From CAYVOV01 sp964453525 (GTDB taxonomy: Bacteria; Chloroflexota; Dehalococcoidia; Dehalococcoidales; UBA2162): DNA of 64,000 bases. Position numbers and translations under genes: made by a program. Positions 17,827 to 25,960 of the stretch are shown piece after piece (within the stretch, counting starts at the first letter, position 1; the number at the start of each line of letters is the position of its first letter). The stretch is from contig CAYVOV010000020.1 of the NCBI GenBank assembly GCA_964453525.1, positions 1 through 64,000 of the forward strand, in the 5' to 3' direction. The notes below the pieces were generated by a model that did no database searches, was not told the DNA's origin, and saw nothing but the letters and a program-made list of their open reading frames with translations.

Positions 17827-19128
17827 TTAGCTCTCTCCGGTCTCCATTATAGAATCCTTAATTACCTTCACCCCATCATCATACAACTGATGTAACCGGG
17901 CTTCACTTTTCGCTTCAACGGTTATCCTTATCTTCGGTTCCGTACCCGAAGCCCTTATCAGTACCCATCCGTCATCGAAATTAAGTTTTGTTCCGTCTAT
18001 ACTGTCTATCGATAACGGCTCCATTGCCTGGAGACGCTTTTCCAGTTCCGATGCCACCACTCCTTCACTTCCGACGCTACCCCGCAGGATTTGATACTGA
18101 GGAATATCATCGATTAACTTTGATAATTTATTCTCGGCGGCTATGGCCACCAGGTGGGCGGCAGCATAAATGCCGTCCGGGCAAAGAGAATTCTCAGGGA
18201 AAACCCAGCTCCCGGAAGGTTCGCCGCCAAAGTCCCCTCCTTCTTTTTTAAGCACATCGGACACATAAGTATCTCCAACTGGAGTCCTGGTAACATGGAA
18301 ACCACATTCGTCAATCACCATCGAAGCATCAACTGTCGTAACCACCTTTTTTGACGACGCCTGCCTGGCAAAAAGCACCAGCAGCTTGTCACCGGGGATA
18401 AACCTGCCTTTATCATCCACCCCCATCATGCGGTCAGCATCCCCGTCATGGGCAATACCCAGGTCGGCGTCAAGCTCCCTGATGGCTCTCATCAGGTCAT
18501 TCAGGTTAGCCTCGGTCGGCTCAACGGCACGCGGGAAAAATCCGGTCGGGAAGCAATTCAGAGCTATAACTTCACAGCCCAGTCTTCTCAACAAGTCAGG
18601 CGTAATCACTGAAGCAGCACCACATCCACAATCCAGAGCAACTTTAAGCTTCAAATTACCGGGCATGTTCCGAAGTATATGCTCAATATGTTCTTCTACA
18701 GCCCCGTCTCCTGTGGTGCTTTGATTTATCGCATCCCACCCGGCGGCAGCAAGAGAGTCCTCTGAAATAAGGTCTTCTATTTGCTCTTGCTGCGCCGCAT
18801 CAAAAGCGGAGCCATCCGGATTCACAAGTTTGATTCCATTATACTCGGGGGGATTATGGGAGGCGGTAATCATCGCCCCGGCCTGGAACTCTCCGGCAGC
18901 CAGTGCCAGCGTCGGAGTAGGGAGGACTCCAATATCGCAGCATTCTGAGCCGGCAGCCAGTACTCCTGAGGTAAAGGCGTGTTTCAAGGCACTACCCGAA
19001 GTCCTGGTATCACTGCCAACCACCACACTTTCATAAAGACTCCCAACCGCCATACCAACCTTGAGGGCTAACTCAACCAGTTCTCTATCAGCAATCCTCC
19101 GTATCCCGGACGTACCAAACAACTTCAT
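17827..19128 (-). CDS. glmM: Phosphoglucosamine mutase-type alpha-D-phosphohexomutase
   Basis: This 433-residue phosphohexomutase carries the catalytic phosphoserine loop TASHNPPEYNG (about residue 91), the metal-binding DGDADR loop (about 224), and the phosphate-binding RASGTEPKIRI loop near the C-terminus. In this operon it most likely converts glucosamine-6-phosphate to glucosamine-1-phosphate, though phosphoglucomutase or mannomutase activity is possible in the family. The ATG at 19126-19128 has no ribosome site, and the predicted transcription start is about 3 nt upstream, so the mRNA appears leaderless. Downstream genes follow with 0, 12 and 6 nt gaps. Confidence 0.93.
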   Translation of the reverse strand: MKLFGTSGIRRIADRELVELALKVGMAVGSLYESVVVGSDTRTSGSALKHAFTSGVLAAGSECCDIGVLPTPTLALAAGEFQAGAMITASHNPPEYNGIKLVNPDGSAFDAAQQEQIEDLISEDSLAAAGWDAINQSTTGDGAVEEHIEHILRNMPGNLKLKVALDCGCGAASVITPDLLRRLGCEVIALNCFPTGFFPRAVEPTEANLNDLMRAIRELDADLGIAHDGDADRMMGVDDKGRFIPGDKLLVLFARQASSKKVVTTVDASMVIDECGFHVTRTPVGDTYVSDVLKKEGGDFGGEPSGSWVFPENSLCPDGIYAAAHLVAIAAENKLSKLIDDIPQYQILRGSVGSEGVVASELEKRLQAMEPLSIDSIDGTKLNFDDGWVLIRASGTEPKIRITVEAKSEARLHQLYDDGVKVIKDSIMETGES

Positions 19129-19137
19129 GCTGATTTG

Positions 19138-19166
19138 ATTGTAGCCCCAGACTGTCTGGTTGTCAA
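19138..19166 (-). promoter_or_regulatory. Promoter of the glmM-glmS operon
   Basis: On the minus strand, TTGACA (19161-19166) and TACAAT (19138-19143) are separated by exactly 17 nt. The predicted start falls near 19131, which leaves a 5' untranslated region of about 3 nt before the glmM ATG. Confidence 0.75.
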
Positions 19167-19187
19167 TTTGACAGGCTCAAATTGACA
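19161..19187. promoter_or_regulatory. Perfect 11-bp palindrome over the -35 box of the glmM promoter
   Basis: TGTCAATTTGA (19161-19171) and TCAAATTGACA (19177-19187) are perfect inverted repeats separated by 5 nt. The left arm overlaps the -35 hexamer, the usual position for a repressor or activator operator. There is no T-run, so it is not a typical terminator for the gene that ends at 19213. Confidence 0.6.
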
Positions 19188-19212
19188 GTAACTTGTAGTC
19201 TGCGGAGTCATT

Positions 19213-19677
19213 CTATTTGACATCGATTCGCAGTAAAACGCTGCGGTAGACCTCATCATTCTGACCGTTAAACAGCAGAAATTCAAACTTCTGGTTATCC
19301 CCCCTTTTATCCGGAGTAAAACTCACTGTCTTCTCGAACTTCTCCTGGTGCTCAAGTACTATTTGCCGGACTTCTCCATAAGTTGTCCCATCCAGATTTA
19401 TTTCCACCCGGTAGGTCATTGTTTCATACTCATTATTGACAATCCCGACTATTACCTTCGCTTCCTCGCCGGCCTGGAGTTCCTCCGGATAGTCTTCAGT
19501 ACCACCATTTGAGTCAAGGATATAGAACTCAGTAAACGGCTCCTTAAATGGAACTGCAACGGAATAAATCAGCGCTACCACCCCTCCCAGAATAGCCAGC
19601 GCCAGGAAACCGGATAGCATCTTTCCCCATATTATCGCACCTGTGCCTGAATTGTTTTTTGTTTGTTTATCTACCAC
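19213..19677 (-). CDS. DUF1616-like membrane-anchored protein
   Basis: One N-terminal transmembrane segment (roughly residues 20-42) is followed by an extracytoplasmic beta-rich domain. It shows the DUF1616 pattern FTEFYILDSNG, an EDYPEEL segment, VGIVNNEYE and a late FEFLLFNGQNDEVYRSVLLRIDV. DUF1616 domains resemble Ig-like surface domains and their function is not well known. An upstream ATG at 19746 gives 177 residues, but a good promoter (TTGTCA-17-TATACT, 19708-19736) lies inside that extension. The GTG at 19675-19677 with AGGGAT about 5 nt upstream is therefore the better start, giving 154 residues. It is a single-gene unit upstream of glmM. Confidence 0.7.
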   Translation of the reverse strand: MVDKQTKNNSGTGAIIWGKMLSGFLALAILGGVVALIYSVAVPFKEPFTEFYILDSNGGTEDYPEELQAGEEAKVIVGIVNNEYETMTYRVEINLDGTTYGEVRQIVLEHQEKFEKTVSFTPDKRGDNQKFEFLLFNGQNDEVYRSVLLRIDVK

Positions 19678-19707
19678 ATTATCCCTACAGTCTGCATTTA
19701 ATCTTGA

Positions 19708-19736
19708 AGTATAATTCAACATCCGGATAATGACAA
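19708..19736 (-). promoter_or_regulatory. Putative promoter of the DUF1616-like gene
   Basis: On the minus strand, TTGTCA (19731-19736) and TATACT (19708-19713) are separated by 17 nt. The predicted start near 19701 supports use of the GTG at 19677 rather than the upstream ATG. Confidence 0.6.
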
Positions 19737-19967
19737 TGTCCTGCATCCAACAATAATCTATTCTCTCTGTCTATCTTAGACTTAGTTCTGTTTTGCTTAA
19801 TGAAGTACTCTCTCCCTTTATCCCCTTCAGGGCTTCGTCGTGGTTCCAGTGATGTCACCAGAACTGAGCTCAGCCGAACGGAGAATCTTTCAGGATGAAT
19901 CCCCTCTCAAACAGCTCCTTGTTTTACAATGCGACTACTAGCCTGTTTGAAAGGGGGAGAGATTGTT

Positions 19968-19990
19968 GAGAGGGGGCAAAGCCCCCTCTC
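19968..19990. repeat. Perfect G/C-rich hairpin (GAGAGGGGGC, AAA loop)
   Basis: GAGAGGGGGC at 19968-19977 and GCCCCCTCTC at 19981-19990 form a perfect 10-bp stem with a 3-nt AAA loop. It lies in the 507-bp gap between the divergent DUF1616-like gene and yebC, next to a second hairpin repeat. It could act as a transcription boundary, but there is no T-run on either side. Confidence 0.6.
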
Positions 19991-19997
19991 ACTTTTA

Positions 19998-20076
19998 CGC
20001 CCCTCTCCAGCCAGGAGAACGCTTCTTTCATTTACAATGGTTCTGGCTGGAGAGGGGTCAGGGGTGAGGTAAAAGA
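19998..20076 (-). repeat. 80-bp hairpin repeat, copy 1
   Basis: CCCCTCTCCAGCCAG (20000-20014) and CTGGCTGGAGAGGGG (20043-20057) form a perfect 15-bp stem with a 28-nt loop, flanked by CACCCC/TTTTACCTCA-type sequence. The reverse complement matches 58028-58115 closely, including the loop start GAACCATT-N-TAAA. It is a REP- or MITE-like element. A 61-codon ORF across it (19907-20092) with LTPDPSPAR is a repeat artefact. Confidence 0.75.
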
Positions 20077-20184
20077 TGCCAACCAGATGCAAAAAGAATC
20101 CAATACATTACTCTTTGACCGCAAACTGGTTTGATGATAGAATTAGTCAAAGAATTTGATGGTTGATTCAAAGGAGGACTGGCA

Positions 20185-20940
20185 ATGTCAGGGCATTCTA
20201 AATGGTCTTCAATCAAGCATCAAAAAGGGGTGGCGGATGCCCGGCGGGGTCAACTTTTCACAAAACTCACCCGGGAAATTATCGTAGCGGCGCGCGAAGG
20301 TGGGAGTAATCCGGAGACCAATTTCAGACTCCGCCTGGCCGTACAAAAAGCCCGCGATAACAATATGCCCCTGGAAAATATTGAAAGGGCAATCAAAAGG
20401 GGCAGCGGAGAGCTTGAAGGAGCGACTTTAAGCGAAATGGTTCTTGAAGGGTATGGTCCCAGCGGAGCGGCTATTCTGGTACAGGCCCTGAGCGACAACA
20501 GGAACAGGACTCTCCAGGAAGTGCGCAATATTTTTTCCCGCAATAATGGTAACCTCGGCGAAAACGGCTGTGTTGCCTGGCTTTTCGAATCCAAAGGTCT
20601 AATTCTCATTGAAGCCAATGACCTGGACCCGGAGGAACTGGCTTTACAGGCTATCGATGCCGGTGCTGAAGACGTAAAGGTCGAAAACAACCATATAGAG
20701 ATTTACACAATGCCGGGGGACTTTGAAGCTGTAAGAGCGGCGCTGGACAAAGAAAATGTACCCATAGTCTCATCCGAGGTATCAATGATACCCAAGACTA
20801 CCCTTGAGCTTGAAGAAAAGCAGGCAATTCAAACACTGAAACTTATCAACAGGCTGGAAGACCTTGACGAAGTCCAGTCCGTATCCAGTAATATTGATTT
20901 TTCCCAATCGGTTCTGGAGAAGTTCCAGGAGCAATCCTGA
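20185..20940 (+). CDS. yebC: YebC/PmpR family protein (TACO1-like)
   Basis: This 251-residue protein has the family start (MSGHSKWSSIKHQKG) and the three-domain YebC layout, with NPETNFRLRLAVQKARDNNMP and GPSGAAILVQALSDNRNRT in the first two domains. YebC proteins were described as DNA-binding regulators; more recent work ties some members to ribosome rescue at proline-rich stalls. The ATG has a strong AAAGGAGG site upstream. It leads the yebC-ruvC-ruvA group found in many bacteria, 45 nt before ruvC. Confidence 0.96.
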   Translation: MSGHSKWSSIKHQKGVADARRGQLFTKLTREIIVAAREGGSNPETNFRLRLAVQKARDNNMPLENIERAIKRGSGELEGATLSEMVLEGYGPSGAAILVQALSDNRNRTLQEVRNIFSRNNGNLGENGCVAWLFESKGLILIEANDLDPEELALQAIDAGAEDVKVENNHIEIYTMPGDFEAVRAALDKENVPIVSSEVSMIPKTTLELEEKQAIQTLKLINRLEDLDEVQSVSSNIDFSQSVLEKFQEQS

Positions 20941-20985
20941 TTCATACTGGCTCTCGCCCTTTTTCTTTTTTATTTGAGCTTATTG

Positions 20986-21483
20986 ATGAGGATACTAGGG
21001 ATAGACCCGGGCACAATCGCAATGGGTTACGGGATAATCGAGAGCAGAGATGGCGAAACAACTCTGATTGATTGCGGTGCTCTAACCGCTTCAGGGCGTT
21101 CTCCCGTCGGGGAGCGCCTTGCTTATTTTTACAGCCGGCTTATTGAAATAATGGATAACTCCCTGCCGGATACAATTGCCATTGAAACACCGTTCGTAGC
21201 CAAAAACGTGAAATCGGCACTTGCCATCGGCAGAGCCCAGGCGGTAGCCATCCTGGCAGCCGCCAATAAAGGAATCCCTGCTTATGAGTACACCCCGGCA
21301 CAGATAAAACAGAGGGTAGCCAATTACGGGGCGAGTTCCAAGGAACAGATTCAGGAGATGGTCAGACTGCAACTGGGACTCTCCGAAGTACCCCAACCCA
21401 GTGATGCCGCCGACGCCCTGGCGGTAGCTCTCTGTCATCTGAGCGAGATACACGTCAGTAACCTGCTAGCCAATAAGCAATAA
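20986..21483 (+). CDS. ruvC: Crossover junction endodeoxyribonuclease
   Basis: RuvC cuts Holliday junctions made by RuvAB. The product is 165 residues, the usual length, when started at the ATG at 20986 (MRILGIDPGT). A TTG four codons upstream is less likely. Acidic catalytic residues are visible in GIDPGT, AIETPF, and the C-terminal SDAADALAVALCH. It overlaps no neighbour, and ruvA starts 10 nt downstream with its own AAGGAG site. RuvB is not in the window. Confidence 0.96.
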   Translation: MRILGIDPGTIAMGYGIIESRDGETTLIDCGALTASGRSPVGERLAYFYSRLIEIMDNSLPDTIAIETPFVAKNVKSALAIGRAQAVAILAAANKGIPAYEYTPAQIKQRVANYGASSKEQIQEMVRLQLGLSEVPQPSDAADALAVALCHLSEIHVSNLLANKQ

Positions 21484-21493
21484 AGGAGAAATA

Positions 21494-22075
21494 ATGATAG
21501 CCAGTCTTCACGGTAAACTTGAATCGCTGGGCGCCGATTGGGCAATCATCAATGTAAATGGGGTGGGTTTCCAGGTCTATATGCCCACTTCTACCCTCGG
21601 TGCGCTTGGAGCAGCCGGCGGAGAAGTTCACCTGCACACCCATCTGGTAATGAGAGAGGACAGCGCTACTCTTTACGGTTTCGGCACCACCGGAGAGCTG
21701 GAGCTTTTTCAAGTCCTTATCAGCGTTTCCGGTCTGGGGCCCCGACTGGCACTGGCAATCCTTTCAGCGATGAGCGTAGAGCAGGCAAGCATGGCTATCG
21801 CTACCGGCAGTACCGACCTGCTAACTTCAATTCCTGGAATCGGCAAGAGAATGGCGGAACGCCTTATCGTTGAGCTAAAAGATAAGATAGGCGCCGGACT
21901 TGTATCAGCCCCCGCCGCTCTGATTGCGGAAGAAAACGCTGATGTCATTGCCGCCCTCACTTCCCTCGGCTACTCCCTTGCCGAAGCCAGCCGGGCGGTC
22001 ACCAACCTTCCCTCCTCGGATATCAGCCTTGAGGAGAAGATTAAGCTGGCACTGCAATATTTCACAAGTAAATAG
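21494..22075 (+). CDS. ruvA: Holliday junction branch-migration protein RuvA
   Basis: RuvA binds four-way junctions and loads the RuvB motor. The 193-residue protein has the N-terminal OB fold (MIASLHGKL), two helix-hairpin-helix motifs (ISVSGLGPRLALAIL at about residue 75 and LTSIPGIGKRMAERLIVELKDK at about 110), and the flexible link to the C-terminal RuvB-binding three-helix domain (IAALTSLGYSLAEA). Length and order are normal. It ends 50 nt before a repeat-rich gap. Confidence 0.96.
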   Translation: MIASLHGKLESLGADWAIINVNGVGFQVYMPTSTLGALGAAGGEVHLHTHLVMREDSATLYGFGTTGELELFQVLISVSGLGPRLALAILSAMSVEQASMAIATGSTDLLTSIPGIGKRMAERLIVELKDKIGAGLVSAPAALIAEENADVIAALTSLGYSLAEASRAVTNLPSSDISLEEKIKLALQYFTSK

Positions 22076-22124
22076 ATTTATACAATTCTCATCAGTCCAT
22101 TATATTAAGGTAGACTCAATATTT

Positions 22125-22296
22125 CCCCCCTATTATAAAGGGGGGCTTGCCTAAAAATCGCAAACCCATGTCACCCTGAGCGTAGCGAAGGGTCTCGGGG
22201 TAGTGTTATAATATCCCCTACCCTGAGATTCTTCGTCACTCCGTTCCTTAGAATGACATTTGAGGCAGGGTTTAAAGGGGGATTAAGGGGAATTTA
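22125..22296. repeat. Composite palindromic repeat in the ruvA-downstream gap
   Basis: The gap of about 380 nt after ruvA begins with CCCCCC at 22125 and GGGGGG at 22140 around a TTATAA centre. The repeat core ACCCTGAGC-N4-CGAAGGGTC follows at 22173-22193, then the partner CCCTGAGATTCTTCG near 22220, and TTTAAAGGGGGATTAAGGGG near 22270-22289. The arrangement resembles the element at 26156-26372, a non-autonomous MITE-like pattern. No ORF is supported here. Confidence 0.55.
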
Positions 22297-22454
22297 TTAT
22301 AAAATCCCTCTTAGTCTCCCCTTCAACAGGCTCAGGGCAAGCTCTTTACGAAAGGGAGAGGTAACAGAAGAATCTTAGCGGATGACATACAGGGAGATGG
22401 GGTTTCATATAAAAAGAGCGGATTAACTGAAAAGCCTTGATAGAGGAGAACAGT

Positions 22455-22952
22455 ATGGAAATTGCACTATATGTAATAATATTTATCCTGCTGGTGATAA
22501 TAGTGGTTCTGGTGCTGAGGCCAAGGAAGGTGGAAGTACCCTCAATAGATGAGCTTGAAGCCAAACTCAGGTTTGCCCTCGCCTCAGCTGATTCCGTAAA
22601 GGAAATCCATAACCTCCTTACCGACCTCCCCCGCGATGTCCTCAGTTCGATTACCCGCAGCCAAGGAACGAGGTCGGGTAAGCTCAATGAGCTCCTGGCT
22701 ACGCTGGAAATGACAAAGTACGACAGGCTTTTCTACCTCGGCGACCCCATCGACTTCGTCGGTATTGATTATGAGAGAGGCATCGACTTCATCGAGGTGA
22801 AGTCGGGCCGGGCACGCTTCACCGAGGACGAAATCAAGCTCAAGGACCTGATTGAATGCAAGATGGTCAACTACGTTCCTCTGACCGTCCGCCGTATCAG
22901 CATCGCCGATGAAATTCCTTCCGGGGAAATCCCGTATCAGGACGAAGATTAA
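22455..22952 (+). CDS. Membrane-anchored PD-(D/E)XK endonuclease-like protein (Holliday-resolvase-related)
   Basis: The 165-residue product has one N-terminal transmembrane helix (residues 2-21) followed by a short basic stretch. Its C-terminal domain contains FVGIDYERGIDFIEVKSG, a textbook D...E-x-K nuclease core of the family annotated as endonuclease related to archaeal Holliday junction resolvase. A TTG-initiated extension starts 6 codons earlier, but the ATG at 22455 has GAGGAG 6-11 nt upstream. DNA processing at the membrane is the inferred role; the true substrate is unknown. It is near ruvC/ruvA but separated by a repeat, so co-regulation is uncertain. Confidence 0.8.
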   Translation: MEIALYVIIFILLVIIVVLVLRPRKVEVPSIDELEAKLRFALASADSVKEIHNLLTDLPRDVLSSITRSQGTRSGKLNELLATLEMTKYDRLFYLGDPIDFVGIDYERGIDFIEVKSGRARFTEDEIKLKDLIECKMVNYVPLTVRRISIADEIPSGEIPYQDED

Positions 22953-22985
22953 TACAGTAATAAATCATAAAAAAGGAGATGCAAA

Positions 22986-23900
22986 ATGGTTGAAAAAAAG
23001 TATGAAAAATATATTGTGAGCGACCTCAAGCTGCCAGAGCAGGTGCAGGCAGGCCTGGCAACATATAACCAGTGGGCAACACGCATATTATGGCTCGACG
23101 AGGACGTTGTTCCGGGAGCTTTTCAGACAAATTGCTCCTGGTACAGGAAACCATCGAAGGAGGGTGCCAAAGCCCACAAACACGACTACGATGAGGTGAT
23201 TGCCTTCATCGGTGGTGACCCGGATAATCCCAACGACCTCTGTGGAGAGGTGGAGTTCTGGATTGAGGATGAAAAATACATCCTCAACAAGAGCACTTTA
23301 ATCTTTGCCCCCAAGGGAATAAAGCATTGCCCGCTTCAGGTACTGAGGGCGGACAGGCCGATATTCCATTTCACCGTGGTGATGGGCGGTAAGTACGTCC
23401 AGAAGCCGGTAGACGAACAACAAAAAACTCCTCAACAGGCAGGCGGCGAACAAACGGCTGGACGCAAATATGAAAAATATATCCTGACCGAGCTGAAACT
23501 TCCGGAGGATGCGCAGGCAAGGCTAGAGGAATACAGTAAGCGGGCGACCCGCATCCTCTGGCTGGAGGACGAGATAATTGAAGGAGCTTTCAGCATCATC
23601 TGCTCCTGGTACTGGAAAGCCACCGAGGAAGAAGGCACCCCGTCTCACCAGCACGAGTTCGATGAGGTAATCGGCTTCATCGGCAGCGACCCGGAAAATC
23701 CAACCGACCTCGGCGGAGAGGTAGAGTTCTGGATTGAGGACGAAAAGTACACCCTGACAAAAAGCTGCTATATATTCTGCCCCGCCGGCGTCAGGCACAG
23801 CCCCCTCAGGGTGGCAAGAGTAGACCGCCCCATCTTCTTCCTCGCCATCTCATCCACCAAAAAATACGTAAAGGATAAGATAGTGAGGGCAGGGGAGTAG
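22986..23900 (+). CDS. Tandem-duplicated cupin-domain protein
   Basis: Two near-identical cupin domains of about 150 residues are joined by a Gln-rich linker (residues about 139-158). Each has the metal-binding pattern H-x-H-x4-E followed later by His: HKHDYDEVIAFIG with GIKHCPL, and HQHEFDEVIGFIG with GVRHSPL. Each repeat also begins with KYEKYI and contains GEVEFWIEDEKY. Small-molecule oxygenase, isomerase or ligand-binding roles are all known for cupins, so the reaction cannot be named. The second repeat appears to be an internal gene duplication. AAAGGAG lies upstream of the ATG. Confidence 0.8.
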   Translation: MVEKKYEKYIVSDLKLPEQVQAGLATYNQWATRILWLDEDVVPGAFQTNCSWYRKPSKEGAKAHKHDYDEVIAFIGGDPDNPNDLCGEVEFWIEDEKYILNKSTLIFAPKGIKHCPLQVLRADRPIFHFTVVMGGKYVQKPVDEQQKTPQQAGGEQTAGRKYEKYILTELKLPEDAQARLEEYSKRATRILWLEDEIIEGAFSIICSWYWKATEEEGTPSHQHEFDEVIGFIGSDPENPTDLGGEVEFWIEDEKYTLTKSCYIFCPAGVRHSPLRVARVDRPIFFLAISSTKKYVKDKIVRAGE

Positions 23901-23954
23901 AGTTACCACGGTGTATCAGAAAGCACTCCTTATGATGAAGGTGGAGGAAAGACG

Positions 23955-25118
23955 ATGAGTGAAGATTCTGCTAATCAATACATGACTACAGTAAAGAAAC
24001 TACGTGAGGAAGGTAAGTCATACACTGCAGCTCATGAACTTGCTGGCCTTGATATGAAGATCAGAAGTTGGCCTAAAGGTTGGGGCGAGGACTTAGTTGC
24101 ATCAATATACGGGTTTCTAGAAATACAAGTAAAGGTTGAGCTGCCTGAACTGGGTATTATTATTGAACCCAAAAAGGAAGTGCCCAAAAAGGACGGAGGA
24201 AAATTTGTATTCGGTGCACCTTATGCCTATTCCGCAAAACTCGAATTATCAAGTAAGGATAAGGAAAGTGTTCTTGATGCAAGAAACCGATTGGAGAAAT
24301 TCCTATCTGCTTGGCGGATGACAGAATGGCCAGGTCGAGAAGTAAACTATTGGTGCTATTTATTTTCTAAAGGTGGAGGAGGTGTGTTAACTTCCTTGGA
24401 TAATGAGAAGCTTGAAGACATTAAAAGAGCTCTATCAACTATAACTAAATATACAGAATCTCAACGGGCACTAATCTGGCAAGCAGCATGGTGGTTGAGA
24501 CAATGTAATGATTCCTTCTTTAACAATCCAAATCCTTCTGTATTTCGTGAATACCTCGCATATTGGAATGCCCTTGAATGTCTTACAGAAGCCATCTGTG
24601 ATATTAACAAGCCCAAAAAGTTAACGAAACAGGAAAAGAACTCTATTATCAATCAATATTTATCTAAAATCAATCGCGTACCAAATGTTGAAGATATTTA
24701 TAAGCTATACAACCATGTTATAGATCCCGGATTATCTCAAAAAATCCAACATGCGTTCTTGGTATGTTTTCGGCATGTAGGCAATCAATACTATGAAGAA
24801 TGCTTTAAAAAACAACCAAAAAAATCTCGGTTATACCAAATAAGGAACGATATCGCTCACGGAAATATCGTAGAGTACGAATTAGATGATATGATAAGAG
24901 TAGATGAGGCATTGAATCGTCTTCATATTATTGACAATAATATGCTATCAATTCTCTCTCACCAAAGCATTATGGTCGATAATAATATAGATTCTTGCTC
25001 CTCATGTGTAAAAAATGATGATGATCATAAATGCACTCTAAACTCTATGCCAGAAAAGGAACAATACTGGCGTTTCGTATGTGATAAATATGAACGTAGT
25101 CCTTCAATAAATATATAA
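23955..25118 (+). CDS. HEPN-domain protein (Apea-like), A+T-rich
   Basis: The 387-residue protein ends in a helical domain with R297-N-D-I-A-H302, which is the R-x4-H motif of HEPN ribonucleases and toxins. It is followed by a C-terminal tail with a Cys pair (C-S-S-C) and further Cys/His. The first 140 residues are of unknown fold. The DNA is visibly more A+T-rich and less biased in codon use than its neighbours, suggesting transfer. HEPN proteins often act in toxin-antitoxin, abortive-infection or RNA-processing systems. No antitoxin gene is adjacent. A GGAGG site precedes the ATG. The function is unproven. Confidence 0.65.
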   Translation: MSEDSANQYMTTVKKLREEGKSYTAAHELAGLDMKIRSWPKGWGEDLVASIYGFLEIQVKVELPELGIIIEPKKEVPKKDGGKFVFGAPYAYSAKLELSSKDKESVLDARNRLEKFLSAWRMTEWPGREVNYWCYLFSKGGGGVLTSLDNEKLEDIKRALSTITKYTESQRALIWQAAWWLRQCNDSFFNNPNPSVFREYLAYWNALECLTEAICDINKPKKLTKQEKNSIINQYLSKINRVPNVEDIYKLYNHVIDPGLSQKIQHAFLVCFRHVGNQYYEECFKKQPKKSRLYQIRNDIAHGNIVEYELDDMIRVDEALNRLHIIDNNMLSILSHQSIMVDNNIDSCSSCVKNDDDHKCTLNSMPEKEQYWRFVCDKYERSPSINI

Positions 25119-25155
25119 TCTATATACAACCCTGATACTTACTTTGTTATTAGTA

Positions 25156-25881
25156 TTATCTTCTTACAATATTGAATACTTCCCCGCCTGCTATCTCCCT
25201 CACCTCTCCCTCCCTCAAATCCCCCAAGGTGAGGTTGGCTATTCTTACTCTTTTCAGGGCTAAGGTGCGGTAGCCAAGAGCGGAGAACATCCGGCACACC
25301 TGGCGTTTTCTGCCTTCATGGATGGTGATGCTATAGTTGAAGATTTTTGAATCATCAAGTTTCTTAATCTTTGCCGATGAGGTCATTCCGTCCTCAAGCT
25401 TTATGCCCTTCTCCAGTTTCTTTATCTCCTCCGGCTTCAGCACGCCGTTAATATGAATCCAGTACTCCTTCTCGTGCTCAAAGCCGGGATGGGTCAGGCG
25501 GTGGGTTAACTCTCCGTCATTGGTCAGCAGCAGCAGTCCGGTGGTGTCTTTGTCCAGCCTGCCCGCCGGGTAAAGCCTTAATCCGCGATATTTATCCGGG
25601 ACGAAGTCCAGTACCGTTTTCCTCCCTCTCTCATCCTTCACGGTGGACAATACGCCCTTCGGTTTGTTCAGCACCAGGTAGACCGGCTGCTCCTTTTTAA
25701 GCACCACCTCCTCCCCGTCTATTGAAATTCTGTCTTTTTTTCTGTCCACCGGGTAACGCAGGTCAGATACCACCTCACCATTGACTGTTACCCTGCCTTG
25801 CATGATAGCAGCTGCTATTTTCCTCCGGGAGCCGATTCCCGCTTCAATCAACACTCCCAGTAGGTCATCTTCTTCATCCAT
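25156..25881 (-). CDS. rluB: Pseudouridine synthase, RluB/RsuA family
   Basis: The 241-residue protein has an N-terminal S4 RNA-binding domain (LIEAGIGSRRKIAAAIMQGRV at about residues 10-30). The RsuA/RluB/RluE catalytic domain follows, with the signature GRLDKDTTGLLLLTNDGEL near residue 102, whose Asp in GRLD is the catalytic nucleophile. The family modifies 23S rRNA (RluB, U2605) or 16S rRNA (RsuA, U516); which target applies here is not certain, and RluB is the more common ORF neighbourhood in this size class. It faces the HEPN gene tail to tail. Confidence 0.9.
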   Translation of the reverse strand: MDEEDDLLGVLIEAGIGSRRKIAAAIMQGRVTVNGEVVSDLRYPVDRKKDRISIDGEEVVLKKEQPVYLVLNKPKGVLSTVKDERGRKTVLDFVPDKYRGLRLYPAGRLDKDTTGLLLLTNDGELTHRLTHPGFEHEKEYWIHINGVLKPEEIKKLEKGIKLEDGMTSSAKIKKLDDSKIFNYSITIHEGRKRQVCRMFSALGYRTLALKRVRIANLTLGDLREGEVREIAGGEVFNIVRR

Positions 25882-25960
25882 AAATCAGATTATATAGCAT
25901 TTTTTGATGAAACCCCATCACCCTAATTCATATCTATTCCCGCCCTCCGCCCTCAAGGAA

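Noticed and set aside
19907..20092. 61-codon minus-strand ORF containing LTPDPSPAR
   Set aside because: It lies fully in hairpin repeats and its sequence is the known kind of artefact produced by such repeats. There is no ribosome site.
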